Below are positions 1 through 7,674 of a stretch of DNA of 43,548 nt, piece after piece; position 1 is the first letter of the stretch, and every line of letters starts with the position of its first letter. The position numbers and the translations under genes were made by a program. The stretch is from Enterococcus italicus DSM 15952 (GTDB taxonomy: Bacteria; Bacillota; Bacilli; Lactobacillales; Enterococcaceae). The stretch is taken from positions 1,744,161 to 1,787,708 of the forward strand of contig NZ_GL622241.1 in assembly GCF_000185365.1 (NCBI RefSeq), written 5' to 3'. Below the pieces are notes generated by a model, which saw nothing but the letters and a program-made list of their open reading frames with translations, searched no databases and was not told the DNA's origin.

Positions 1-76
1 GGATGTGCTGTTTTTTTTTGCGTCTAACCGAGCTTTTATTCAGATTTAACAGCACAATATTAGTTATGTACCGTGT

Positions 77-1477
77 CTATTTTTTGGATTTTTTTGCCGA
101 AAAAAGTGTCAACAAAAAGGCAATTGTACAAAGGATAGCAGAAAAACCAAATGCCAAGTGCATGCCTTGAAAGAAGTAACTTGGATTGGCTGTTAGACTT
201 GTTACGGCCTTGCCATTCATTTGAGTAATCGATACTGTTAATATCAATGTTGATAATGCGACACCTAATACCATACCTAAATTCCTAGCCAAGGCGTTCA
301 GTGCGCCTGCAATTCCTAAAAACTTTGTATCTACTGCATTCATTATGACTGTATTGTTTGGCGCTTGAAAAAATGAATTTCCAATCGAAGACAATACAAT
401 AGACGGAATAATAATCGTTAGAGGTGTATCTAATTGCCAAAGAAAATAACTAGCTTGTCCTAGTGTTAATAAAAATAGCCCGAGAATTGTTAGCTTTCTT
501 TTATCATAACGATCGGCTAAATAACCCGCGATTGGCGCCAAAATAACTTGCACAATTGGAAAAACCATCATAATCAGACCAGCATCACTCGCTGTGTATC
601 CTTTAATATCTTGCAAATAAAATCGCATAATCATCGTGTAAAAAAAGGCGGAAATAAACACTAAAAAAGCACTGAGCAAACTCTCCGAAAAAATTTTATT
701 CGAAAAGAGTGACAACTGTAGCAAAGGTTTCTCTATTCGTTTTTCCCAATGTAGGAAAAAATAACAGCTACCTAAAAACAACCCAGTCAAAATAATGACA
801 GGCCATTGGAAAATATTGCCACTTTGGATAAATTGAATGCTTGCATACATAGACAAAATCGTTAGTGCAAGTAAAATAAAACCAAGGTAGTCGATTGTTC
901 CTTTGCCCACTCTTTTTTGGACAGGTAAAATTCGATGGCCCAACAAAATACCGAATATACCAATTGGTACATTTACTAGAAAAATCGAGTTCCATGAAAA
1001 CTGAGCCAATAATAACCCACCTAAACCAGGACCAGTAATCGCACCCAGCGAAACAAAAGCTCCCACCATTCCAAGTGCACGCCCCCGCTGATTCGGAGCA
1101 AACGTCTCAGTGATGATGCCATTACTGTTACTCATGGTCATACCTGATCCTGCCGCTTGGATAATCCGGGAAACAACAAGCATTGGTAAACTATTGCTAA
1201 ATCCACATAAAGCCGAACCAATAATAAAAATAATGCCACCGATTTTAAAAATTTTTGCCTTTCCAAAGGTGTCACCTAGCTTACCGTAAAGTAACAAGCT
1301 ACAACAAATGACTAATAAATAGCTAGAAACAATCCATTCACTATGAGTCAACGTAATTTCTAACTCTTTACTAATTGTCGGTAATGCAATATTTACGATA
1401 CTTGAGTCCAACACGGACATAAATGTAAACAAACAGACCGTCACTAAAATCCATAACTGTTTTTTTGTGTTTTCCAA
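77..1477 (-). CDS. DHA2-family MFS efflux transporter
   Basis: A 466-residue polytopic membrane protein with the features of the 14-TM DHA2 (EmrB/QacA-type) drug:proton antiporters. Visible motifs are LDSSIVNIALP in TM1 (residues 23-33), the loop 2-3 motif A GKLGDTFGKAK (65-75), a motif-B-like RIIQAAGSGM (104-113) and motif C GAITGPGLGG (145-154). Length fits the family. The ATG is preceded by a good ribosome binding site (TGAGGAGAA on the minus strand). By family it should export hydrophobic compounds or antibiotics using the proton gradient; the substrate cannot be read from sequence. It stands alone, with no TetR or MarR gene beside it. A long hairpin lies about 30-75 nt upstream of the start, in what would be its leader. 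Confidence 0.9.
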   Translation of the reverse strand: MENTKKQLWILVTVCLFTFMSVLDSSIVNIALPTISKELEITLTHSEWIVSSYLLVICCSLLLYGKLGDTFGKAKIFKIGGIIFIIGSALCGFSNSLPMLVVSRIIQAAGSGMTMSNSNGIITETFAPNQRGRALGMVGAFVSLGAITGPGLGGLLLAQFSWNSIFLVNVPIGIFGILLGHRILPVQKRVGKGTIDYLGFILLALTILSMYASIQFIQSGNIFQWPVIILTGLFLGSCYFFLHWEKRIEKPLLQLSLFSNKIFSESLLSAFLVFISAFFYTMIMRFYLQDIKGYTASDAGLIMMVFPIVQVILAPIAGYLADRYDKRKLTILGLFLLTLGQASYFLWQLDTPLTIIIPSIVLSSIGNSFFQAPNNTVIMNAVDTKFLGIAGALNALARNLGMVLGVALSTLILTVSITQMNGKAVTSLTANPSYFFQGMHLAFGFSAILCTIAFLLTLFSAKKSKK

Positions 1478-1505
1478 AAATCATTCTCCTCATATTGCTT
1501 CTCAA

Positions 1506-1552
1506 AATGAAAAAGCTAAATCCAAGTATACTTGAAGTTAGCTTTTTTCATT
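1506..1552. terminator. Long hairpin upstream of the MFS gene (terminator or attenuator)
   Basis: Outer arms of 14 nt (1506-1519 and 1539-1553, with one bulged T) enclose a second perfect palindrome, CAAGTATACTTG (1523-1534). A long T tract follows on the plus strand and a weaker T-rich stretch on the minus strand. It could terminate leftward transcription from the DUF308 gene, or act as an attenuator in the leader of the MFS gene, whose start codon is about 30 nt away. No rightward gene ends here. Confidence 0.55.
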
Positions 1553-1680
1553 TTTTTTTATTCTTCTTCAGTCATGAATGACGTTTTAATTTCAACGAAT
1601 TACGAAGCCTATTATAATAACAATAATTTAATGATTATCAGTAACTTTACATCATACAAACTCATATTTAATTAATGATA

Positions 1681-1704
1681 TGTGGGTCACTGTGTGGGTC
1701 AATA
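1681..1704 (+). repeat. 12-bp tandem repeat, TGTGGGTCA units
   Basis: TGTGGGTCA occurs at 1681-1689 and again at 1693-1701, a period of 12 bp. Paired direct repeats with this spacing are typical of arm-type binding sites beside tyrosine integrase genes. No integrase gene adjoins them here, and the unit differs from the one beside the broken integrase at 4536. Possibly a relic of another integrated element. Confidence 0.4.
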
Positions 1705-1732
1705 AATATCATTGCGCTTGGGGAGCATTTTT

Positions 1733-2251
1733 TTAAAATGCAAATGCGATTAAAGAAATACCAATCATCATTAAATAAAAACCTACTAAAAAGGCTAAAG
1801 TAAATGCTGAAACGATAGGATTAAAGAATAGCATAACTCCCAAAATAATTCCGATAATATTTAAAATGACTACAAACCAGTAATAACCTTTACTAGCACT
1901 TTTGAAAATATCTGCTTCTGCCAAATTGATAACAGAATCTACAATAAACCAAATTGCAAAAATAAATGGTAACGTTAGCAATCCAATTTCTACGTTAAAG
2001 AACAAGAAAATACCAATGATTAAATCAAGAATACCTAGCACGATTAATAAAGTTGATTTTTGATTTGTAAATTCATGTAATTTACGTCTGAAAAACAGTT
2101 CAAAAACCCCTTTAATAATAGCAAGTATTGCGAACAAATAAACGATTGCTACCAAACTACCTGTTACATCTTGAAACGCAAATAAAGAAACCAATACAAA
2201 CAATACTCCCATTAAAAAATAAGGCCAATTAAAACTACTTCTTTTTTCCAT
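1733..2251 (-). CDS. DUF308 / HdeD-like membrane protein
   Basis: A 172-residue protein made almost entirely of six hydrophobic segments in three hairpin pairs, with a short basic loop (FRRKLHEFTNQK) after the second TM. This matches the HdeD/DUF308 family of small integral membrane proteins. HdeD of E. coli is linked to acid resistance; the role in Firmicutes is not established. The start has a clear ribosome binding site (AGAAAGGATGA). It is monocistronic and lies between the efflux gene and the decayed integrative element. I infer nothing more specific about function. Confidence 0.75.
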   Translation of the reverse strand: MEKRSSFNWPYFLMGVLFVLVSLFAFQDVTGSLVAIVYLFAILAIIKGVFELFFRRKLHEFTNQKSTLLIVLGILDLIIGIFLFFNVEIGLLTLPFIFAIWFIVDSVINLAEADIFKSASKGYYWFVVILNIIGIILGVMLFFNPIVSAFTLAFLVGFYLMMIGISLIAFAF

Positions 2252-2320
2252 TTTAAATCATCCTTTCTATGTTTGAAATAATTATATCGCTTATTAAAAA
2301 ATAATGAAAATAATAACATA

Positions 2321-2357
2321 AAAAAAAGCCGCTCTCTATTAAAAGAAAGCGACTTTA
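2321..2357 (-). terminator. Rho-independent terminator of the leftward gene remnant
   Basis: On the minus strand an 11-bp stem (AGTCGCTTTCT pairing with AGAGAGCGGCT through two G-U pairs) is followed by eight T residues. It sits directly downstream of the leftward gene remnant that ends at 2365. Confidence 0.7.
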
Positions 2358-2364
2358 TTTGTAT

Positions 2365-2700
2365 TTAAAATGCTAGATTGATTTCTGAATCTTGCCCCAT
2401 TGCTTGAGAAATATCGTCTACTAATGCCGAAAATTGTTGATACTTAGACGAATGTTGAACGTAGCCGATTGTTTAGCATCTTCCAAATTTAAGGTGTGTA
2501 TTGCGTAACTGCTCGGCGTTTTTCTGCATCGTCTTAGATTGATTTTCAAAGGCTGCAATTCCTTTACTAAATTGTTCTTCATCACTAGCGATATACAACC
2601 CAAACGGCTTTTCTCTTGATGCAACAATAGGGACTTGCTTCAAGTCTCGCTCGTTTAGATAGCCACCCTTTGCATTTAAGCTTACAGATCGTGTAGGGCT
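2365..2700 (-). pseudogene. Unidentified leftward gene remnant, frameshifted
   Basis: Two reading frames join to give one plausible protein. One frame runs from about 2700 (reading RSVSLNAKGGYLNERD, then KPFGLYIASDEEQ, then KTMQKNAEQLRNTH). The original frame then passes through LNLEDAKQS and returns to SKYQQFSALVDDISQ before a stop at 2365. At least two frameshifts near 2450-2490 are needed, and no start codon remains because a stop precedes the frame at about 2701. A good terminator follows, so this was once a real gene. The product is short, polar and mostly helical. I do not recognise the family. It belongs to the decayed element together with the repressor and integrase to its right. Confidence 0.5.
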
Positions 2701-2725
2701 TTCCTACAAGTCTCTCGGTTATCTT

Positions 2726-2796
2726 ATTCAATTATTGAATCCTATCGGTGTCACATAGTTTTAAAAAAAAACTTTAATCGACAACTATCGGCGTCA
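2726..2796. promoter_or_regulatory. Candidate operator cluster of the XRE repressor
   Basis: Between the leftward remnant and the repressor lie two direct copies of CTATCGG(T/C)GTCA (2742-2753 and 2785-2796), 43 bp apart, and a palindrome ATTCAA-TTA-TTGAAT (2726-2740). Repeated sites between divergent genes are the usual layout of a phage or ICE repressor switch. No strong -35/-10 pair was found. The assignment is inference. Confidence 0.4.
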
Positions 2797-2820
2797 TTTT
2801 TTTTAGAAAGGGGTGAATTG

Positions 2821-3335
2821 ATGTCAATTGGAGAAAATTTGAAAGTTCTAAGAAAGAAAGCAAAGAAAAATCAAACTAAATTTGCGAAAGATATTGGAAT
2901 TTCCAGAACATATTTAAGCGATTTAGAGCACAATAGAAAGTCTCTTAGCATAGATACAATAGAAAAGATCGCAAAAAATTAAACGTTCCTGTAACTGATT
3001 TATTGTATTCTGGAAAATCATTAGATGCCATGTTTTCAAATTCATTAGATAATATGAAAAAAAATGCGAGCAATGATGAAATAAAAAAATCTATTATCAG
3101 TTTCCAAAATATTGTACAAAAGGAAAAAGATAACAAAGAATTCTTTGATTTATTTTCAAAACTATTTTCCGATACAGATAGGTTTACTGAGTTTGATTTT
3201 TTAGATTGGAAAATTTCGAATATGCAATCACAAGAAGAAATTGAAGAAGAAATTCAAAAGCGTTTTGAAGCATACAAAAATACGTTTGAAAAATTATCTT
3301 CTTATCAATTAGAAAATATTTTAAAAGAACTATAA
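2821..3335 (+). pseudogene. XRE-family (Cro/CI-like) repressor, frameshifted
   Basis: The first 53 codons encode a helix-turn-helix XRE domain (LKVLRKKAKKNQTKFAKDIG, then SRTYLSDLEHNRK) and end at a stop at 2980. Shifting by -1 at the A6 run 2973-2978 restores KLNVPVTDLLYSGKS and 118 more codons of a helical, charged C-terminal region. A strong ribosome binding site (AGAAAGGGGTG) precedes the ATG at 2821. The whole is about 171 codons, normal for a phage or ICE regulator. Loss of one A is the simplest explanation. The site also reads A AAA AAT, a -1 slippery heptamer, but I see no stimulatory hairpin or internal Shine-Dalgarno, and the neighbours are clearly broken. Confidence 0.8.
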
Positions 3336-3381
3336 GATTAACCCCCCACTTGCCCCCACGCATAGTACGGAGGGAAAAATA

Positions 3382-4532
3382 ATGGCAACATTTAAAAAAT
3401 ATAATAGAAAAGATGGCACTGAAGCATGGCAGTTTCAAGCCTATCTCGGTGTAAATTCTGCTACTGGTAAGCCTGTAAAGACTACTAGGCGCAATTTTAA
3501 GACAAAAAAAGAAGCCCAACCTGCGCTGCTAAGGCTTCAAGTGGACTTCGAGAACAACGAATTGCAAAAGGATTCTAAACAGACTTTTAAAGAAGTCTTT
3601 GAGTTGTGGCTTGAAACTTATCAAACGACTGTGAAAGAAGTAACGTTCATTAAAACAAAAATCAAGTTTGATAAGTGGATATTGCCAAAATATGGCCACA
3701 TGAGAATAAAAGAAATTGACGTTTCCACCGCTCAAAAAAATTGTCAATCACTGGGCAAAGACTACCGATTAGTATAGAGTGCTTCACTCTAGCGCTAGTC
3801 GTGTATTCAAGTATGCTATTAACCTAGGTATCATAGACCGTAACCCACTAGAGTATGTTCTAATGCCTAAACGTATCAAAGAAGCGCCACGAACTGAAAA
3901 AATCAAGGTATATACTAAGCAAGAATTAAAAGAGTTATTCCACTACTTAGACAATACCAAACCAAGCTACAATAACGATTTTAACAATATTCTGTTTCGT
4001 TTCTTGATTTATAGCGGCTGCCGTATCAGTGAAGCTCTAGCGCTTAATTGGTCGGATATTGATTTCAATAATCAAACGGTCACAATCAACAAGACACTAA
4101 GCCAAACGAAAAACGGTTATAAGGTATCTACCACTAAGACCGCTGCAAGTAATGCTACTTTGATTCTAGACGCTACAACAATCAATAAATTAAAGAAATG
4201 GCAAATAAACCAAAGAAAATATATGCTGACTTTGGGCATTACTGAACCAACTACAATTTTTTGTGGTATTTACAAACAGACTATAAACCACCATGCCAAT
4301 ATATGCACGTTTAATCACAATCACAAAAGAAGCTAATGTGCCATTCTTAGGAGTACATTCCACAAGACACACACACGCTTCTCTTTTACTGGATAGCGGT
4401 GCAACAATGAAAGAAGTCCAAGAACGTTTACGGCATACAAAAATTTCTCAAACGCTAGATGTATATGGTCACTTAGCTAAAGAAACCAAAGAAAAAACGG
4501 TTGAGAAACTCGTAAAACATTTGAATTTTTAA
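3382..4532 (+). pseudogene. Tyrosine-recombinase integrase, broken by two frameshifts and a nonsense codon
   Basis: A site-specific integrase of the phage/ICE type, about 383 codons if repaired. The start has a strong ribosome binding site (GGAGGGAAAAATA). Order: an AP2-like arm-binding N-terminus (TFKKYNRKDG, then WQFQAYLG), a SAM-like core-binding domain, then the catalytic domain with Arg in YSGCRISEALALNW, HSTRHTHAS (H-x-x-R) and the nucleophile Tyr in LDVYGHLAKE. Lesions: an extra A in the A7 run 3734-3740, an in-frame TAG at 3770-3772 in the restored frame, and one extra base near 4298-4301 between YKQTINHHA and IYARLITITKEAN. All catalytic residues survive in the fragments but no intact protein can be made, so the element should be immobile by itself. 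Confidence 0.92.
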
Positions 4533-4535
4533 CTG

Positions 4536-4559
4536 ATGGCATTCAATATGGCATTCAAT
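4536..4559 (+). repeat. Perfect 12-bp tandem repeat next to the integrase (candidate arm or att region)
   Basis: ATGGCATTCAAT is repeated twice without a gap (4536-4547 and 4548-4559), starting 4 nt after the integrase stop codon. Paired direct repeats beside an int gene usually bind the integrase N-terminal domain, so the attachment site of the element should be close by. No second copy of this unit was found to the left. Confidence 0.55.
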
Positions 4560-4566
4560 AAGCAAA

Positions 4567-4603
4567 TAAAAAAGGAGAAACCTTTTTGTATCAAGGTTTC
4601 TCC
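4567..4603 (-). terminator. Terminator of the ireB-ruvX-DUF1292 operon
   Basis: A perfect 11-bp stem (GGAGAAACCTT / AAGGTTTCTCC, 4574-4584 and 4593-4603) is followed by a run of T on the minus strand. It lies just beyond the DUF1292 stop codon and probably also stops rightward transcripts. Confidence 0.9.
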
Positions 4604-4612
4604 TACTTATTT

Positions 4613-4921
4613 CTATTCTGCTTCTTCTTCAGCCATGAACGTATTGAATACTTCTTCAATCATATCCCATTCTTGATCCGTTTCGATTTGTTGCAAGTCA
4701 CCTTCCATACCGTCTTCTTTTTCAACGTAGGCATAGGCTAATAATTCTACATCCTCTTCTTCCGGCACACCTGCTGGATAAAGTAGGACGTAATTCCGAC
4801 CAAATTCTTCTTGTCCATCAATCGTTAACAAGATTTCGTATAATGTTTCGTTGCCCTCGTCGTCAACTAGTGTAATGTGCTCATGTCCTTCGTGGTCATG
4901 ATCATGTGTATGTTCTGTCAT
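4613..4921 (-). CDS. DUF1292 family protein (YrzB-like)
   Basis: A 102-residue, very acidic protein with a His/Asp-rich N-terminus ([12 protein letters not shown]) and the conserved core [18 protein letters not shown], ending in an acidic tail. This is the DUF1292/YrzB family, which in Firmicutes regularly follows the Holliday-junction resolvase gene ruvX. Its molecular role is unknown. It begins 17 nt after the ruvX stop, with a GAGGGAAACG ribosome binding site, and is the last gene of the operon before a strong terminator. The His-rich head could bind metal, but that is only a guess from composition. Confidence 0.9.
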   Translation of the reverse strand: MTEHTHDHDHEGHEHITLVDDEGNETLYEILLTIDGQEEFGRNYVLLYPAGVPEEEDVELLAYAYVEKEDGMEGDLQQIETDQEWDMIEEVFNTFMAEEEAE

Positions 4922-4938
4922 TTCGTTTCCCTCGTTTC

Positions 4939-5376
4939 TTATAATTCAAAGATTTTTTTGCCGCTACCATCCAGAAAATTTTGAAGTATCATCACTGCAG
5001 CTAGTTTATCGATGACTTTCTTTCGTTTTGCTCTGGATGCATTCGCTTGTTCAATTAGCATCCGCTCAGCTTGCACTGTCGTCAAACGCTCATCTTGATA
5101 CGAAACAGGCAGACCAAATAGTTGTTCCAACTTTTCACCATAAGACATGGATGCTTCTGCTCTAGGGCCAATGGTATTATTCATATTTTTTGGTAAACCT
5201 ACAACAAAATGACCAATCTCATATTGATCAGCTAGTTCCTTCACGCGATCAAATCCAAAATTATCTTCGTCTTCATTGATCTTGATGATTTCGATTCCTT
5301 GCGCTGTCCACCCCATCGGATCGCTGACTGCAATCCCAACAGTACGTGAACCCACATCTAATCCCATAATTCTCAT
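4939..5376 (-). CDS. ruvX: Holliday junction resolvase RuvX (YqgF)
   Basis: A 145-residue RNase H-fold nuclease. The N-terminal [16 protein letters not shown] carries the first catalytic aspartate (Asp7), [16 protein letters not shown] is the second family motif, and the C-terminal [12 protein letters not shown] contains the third acidic residue. Family members resolve Holliday junctions or process pre-16S rRNA; in E. coli YqgF acts in rRNA maturation. Its start overlaps the ireB stop by one base (TAATG), so translation is probably coupled. Gene order ireB-ruvX-DUF1292 is typical of Firmicutes. Confidence 0.95.
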   Translation of the reverse strand: MRIMGLDVGSRTVGIAVSDPMGWTAQGIEIIKINEDEDNFGFDRVKELADQYEIGHFVVGLPKNMNNTIGPRAEASMSYGEKLEQLFGLPVSYQDERLTTVQAERMLIEQANASRAKRKKVIDKLAAVMILQNFLDGSGKKIFEL

Positions 5377-5642
5377 TATAAATCGACTCCGTGATTCTTT
5401 AAATAATCTCGAATGAGAACTTCTAATAACTCATCTCGTTCATATCTGCGAATCAAATTACGAGCATCTTGATAACGAGGAATGTAGGCAGGGTCGCCAG
5501 AGAGCAAATACCCTACGATTTGATTAATCGGATTGTATCCTTTTTCCTCTAACGCACGATAGACAACTGCTAATGTCTCACTCACTTCTCTTTTTCGATT
5601 ATCGTCAAAATCAAAGCGAACTGTTTTATCTGTAAACCCCAT
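5376..5642 (-). CDS. ireB: IreB family regulatory phosphoprotein
   Basis: An 88-residue protein of the IreB (former UPF0297/DUF965) family. In Enterococcus faecalis IreB is the substrate of the PASTA kinase IreK and a negative regulator of cephalosporin resistance, and from memory it is phosphorylated on two N-terminal threonines. Here Thr4 and Thr7 are present in [15 protein letters not shown], and the core [17 protein letters not shown] and [19 protein letters not shown] is intact. A good ribosome binding site (AAAGAGGTG) precedes the ATG. It heads the ireB-ruvX-DUF1292 operon. The alaS gene that often precedes it in other Firmicutes is absent; a permease unit lies upstream instead. Confidence 0.95.
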   Translation of the reverse strand: MGFTDKTVRFDFDDNRKREVSETLAVVYRALEEKGYNPINQIVGYLLSGDPAYIPRYQDARNLIRRYERDELLEVLIRDYLKNHGVDL

Positions 5643-5686
5643 GGTACAACACCTCTTTCATAAAAAAATCCGTTTCCTACTTACCT

Positions 5687-5715
5687 ATTGTACTAAACAT
5701 TTTTGCAAACTACAA
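5687..5715 (-). promoter_or_regulatory. Promoter of the ireB operon
   Basis: On the minus strand TTGTAG (5710-5715) and TACAAT (5687-5692) are separated by 17 bp, a good sigma-A promoter about 45 nt upstream of the ireB start codon. Confidence 0.6.
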
Positions 5716-5760
5716 TTATATCTGGTTCAAACTAATAGAAAAATAATATTTTACTTGATT

Positions 5761-6591
5761 CTAGAACGAACGATAGACATATTCATTCTTTGGCGTCGCA
5801 ATCTTGGTTATTTTTGATACATTTACAGTCGGCAAGTCGCGTTGCAAGTGTTCATAATAATCCAATTCAATCGTTCCTTCAACTTGAATCCATTCGTTGT
5901 CTTTAACCGTCGTTCCTTGTGGTAATATAATCCGCAGACCAAATACCCCAGAGTCTGCCACACAATGAATAATCCCAAAGCGAAACAGAAACGTACCTTG
6001 ATTCTTTGGGGCATTAAAGATAAATCCTTCGTAGTGGATCTTGCGCCCAGTAAATTCACTCGGGTAGTTATAAATGAGCTCCATCACTTCTAGATAATTC
6101 TCATCCGTGACCGCTACTGTACCGGTCGAGCCATATTTTTCTTTTAATTTGTCCATTTGTTTTTGATAATCTTCTTTGTTGAAGTAAATACTTGTATTCG
6201 GTTGCAAATATTGTGTATTCATTTCGGGATCACCGACTGACTCTTTGCTTATCGGAAACTGAAAACCTTTTGCTTGAACGATGGTTGTATCCAAACTGAC
6301 GGTAGGGAATAAAAAGCCCACCATTAACGGAATGCTGAGTAAACAATAGGCACCTATCTTTTGTTTTCGACTCATCACATGCGTATGATTGTGAAGATGC
6401 GGATGGCGATGCTCTTTGGGATCATTGGTTACCCAAACATACAATTGAACCAATGCGAGGATAAAGGAAAGCACCATAGAAAGTATTGCTAAATACTGGT
6501 AATGGGTATTAATGAATTGATCTAATTTGCCAGTTAATTGCAAATACATCATTAGCTGACTATACCCTAACAAAATAAAAAACCGAATCAT
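5761..6591 (-). CDS. TIGR03943 family permease-partner protein (YcgQ-like)
   Basis: A 276-residue protein with two N-terminal TM helices separated by a His-rich loop (KEHRHPHLHNHTH), a third TM at about 80-100 and a large external domain that ends in an OB-like segment (ENYLEVMELIYNYPSEFTGR, then IQVEGTIELDYYE). This is the TIGR03943/DUF1980 family, nearly always paired with a UPF0718 permease, as here: only 3 nt separate it from the upstream permease gene. The pair is probably a membrane transport or metal-handling unit; histidine-rich loops in both partners point to a divalent metal such as zinc, but the substrate is not established. Confidence 0.85.
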   Translation of the reverse strand: MIRFFILLGYSQLMMYLQLTGKLDQFINTHYQYLAILSMVLSFILALVQLYVWVTNDPKEHRHPHLHNHTHVMSRKQKIGAYCLLSIPLMVGFLFPTVSLDTTIVQAKGFQFPISKESVGDPEMNTQYLQPNTSIYFNKEDYQKQMDKLKEKYGSTGTVAVTDENYLEVMELIYNYPSEFTGRKIHYEGFIFNAPKNQGTFLFRFGIIHCVADSGVFGLRIILPQGTTVKDNEWIQVEGTIELDYYEHLQRDLPTVNVSKITKIATPKNEYVYRSF

Positions 6592-6594
6592 TGT

Positions 6595-7521
6595 CTACAC
6601 CACCCATGCAAAAATCGTAACCAAACTTGCGATCACTAACACCAACTGAACGATAAATTTGCCACCAAAATATCGTTTCATCATCAACAAATTTTTAATA
6701 TCTACCATTGGACCAAAAACCAAAAATGCAACAACTGGTGCCACACCAAACAAACTCAACAGACTCGCGCCAATAAAAGCATCTGCTTCTGAACACAACG
6801 ACATCACAACAGCTAATACTAACATTACACCAATTGCTAATAATTTAGTGGAGCCTAATGTAAGCATAACACTTGTCGGTAGGTACACCTGCAATGACGA
6901 TGCGATTAACGCTCCAATTATCAAGTAGCGGCCTGTATCGAAAAATTCATCTAAGCTATGCTCTAGAAATTGAATGATTTTTTTACCTACACTTGTCTTC
7001 TTTTCGTTAGGCAGCGTGCAATCCTCATGGTGATGCCTATGCTTTTCTCTTTGCTCGTTGTGATGCGGTTCTTCTTTTAAAGGTGTCCCCTCATATAGAT
7101 ACGCTAACCAAAGCCCAACAACTAACGAGACAAAAATACTGCCGCCAACTCGTAAAAACACAAAGCGCCACGAATCACTGAATGCAATAAAGGTCGAAAA
7201 GACAACAATTGGATTGATGATTGGTGCCGTCAACATAAATGGAAAAGCGGTATATATGGGGACATCTTTTTTGACAAACTGATTGACAATCGGCACGATG
7301 CCACACTCACAAGATGGGAAAAAGACACCCATAAAAGAGCCTAGTAAAATCGCTAAAAAGCGATTTTTTGGTACATATTTTTTGACCACTTCGGGACTTA
7401 AAAATTCGTGGAGTAGGCCTGAAATCAGGCAACCTACTAAAACAAACGGCAATGCCTCGATGACCACAGACAAAAAAATCATACTCATTTGCGACAATGA
7501 GTTTGGGATTGATTGAAACAT
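6595..7521 (-). CDS. UPF0718 family permease (YraQ/YcgR-like)
   Basis: A 308-residue permease with about eight TM segments in two halves, each carrying the family signature: FFPSCECGIVPIVN (with PSCECG) in the first half and MSLCSEADAFIGASL in the second. Between them is a cytoplasmic or external loop rich in His (EPHHNEQREKHRHHHEDC). The UPF0718/DUF318 permeases are predicted transporters without a firmly assigned substrate. It is first in a two-gene unit with the TIGR03943 protein, with a clear AAGGAG ribosome binding site. The sequence upstream contains an AACTAGTT core resembling half of a zinc-regulator (AdcR-type) box, noted separately. Confidence 0.85.
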   Translation of the reverse strand: MFQSIPNSLSQMSMIFLSVVIEALPFVLVGCLISGLLHEFLSPEVVKKYVPKNRFLAILLGSFMGVFFPSCECGIVPIVNQFVKKDVPIYTAFPFMLTAPIINPIVVFSTFIAFSDSWRFVFLRVGGSIFVSLVVGLWLAYLYEGTPLKEEPHHNEQREKHRHHHEDCTLPNEKKTSVGKKIIQFLEHSLDEFFDTGRYLIIGALIASSLQVYLPTSVMLTLGSTKLLAIGVMLVLAVVMSLCSEADAFIGASLLSLFGVAPVVAFLVFGPMVDIKNLLMMKRYFGGKFIVQLVLVIASLVTIFAWVV

Positions 7522-7577
7522 AAAACGGCTCCTTCATAAAAAATATCTCATAGGAATCTTACGTCTCACTAGAAAAA

Positions 7578-7589
7578 GAAACTAGTTAT
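7578..7589. promoter_or_regulatory. Weak AdcR-box-like sequence upstream of the permease unit
   Basis: The segment reads on the minus strand ATAACTAGTTTC and matches about 9 of 12 positions of the AdcR consensus TTAACYRGTTAA as I remember it. It lies about 60 nt upstream of the permease start. With His-rich loops in both proteins this hints at zinc control, but the match is imperfect and may be chance. Confidence 0.2.
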
Positions 7590-7619
7590 TTTATCAAAAC
7601 TTTGGAAATAGTTAAGATT

Positions 7620-7667
7620 TAAAAAAACTGATCCTAAAGCGCTACTATGCAACACTTTAGGCTCAGT
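7620..7667 (-). terminator. rex terminator
   Basis: A 13-bp stem with one mismatch (ACTGATCCTAAAG at 7627-7639, CTTTAGGCTCAGT at 7655-7667), followed on the minus strand by seven T residues, a few nt after the rex stop codon. Confidence 0.85.
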
Positions 7668-7674
7668 CTATCCA

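Noticed and set aside
1-60. Inverted repeat GTGCTGTT (5-12) / AACAGCAC (48-55) after the MFS stop
   Set aside because: Wide loop and no T run on the minus strand side, so I do not call it a terminator.
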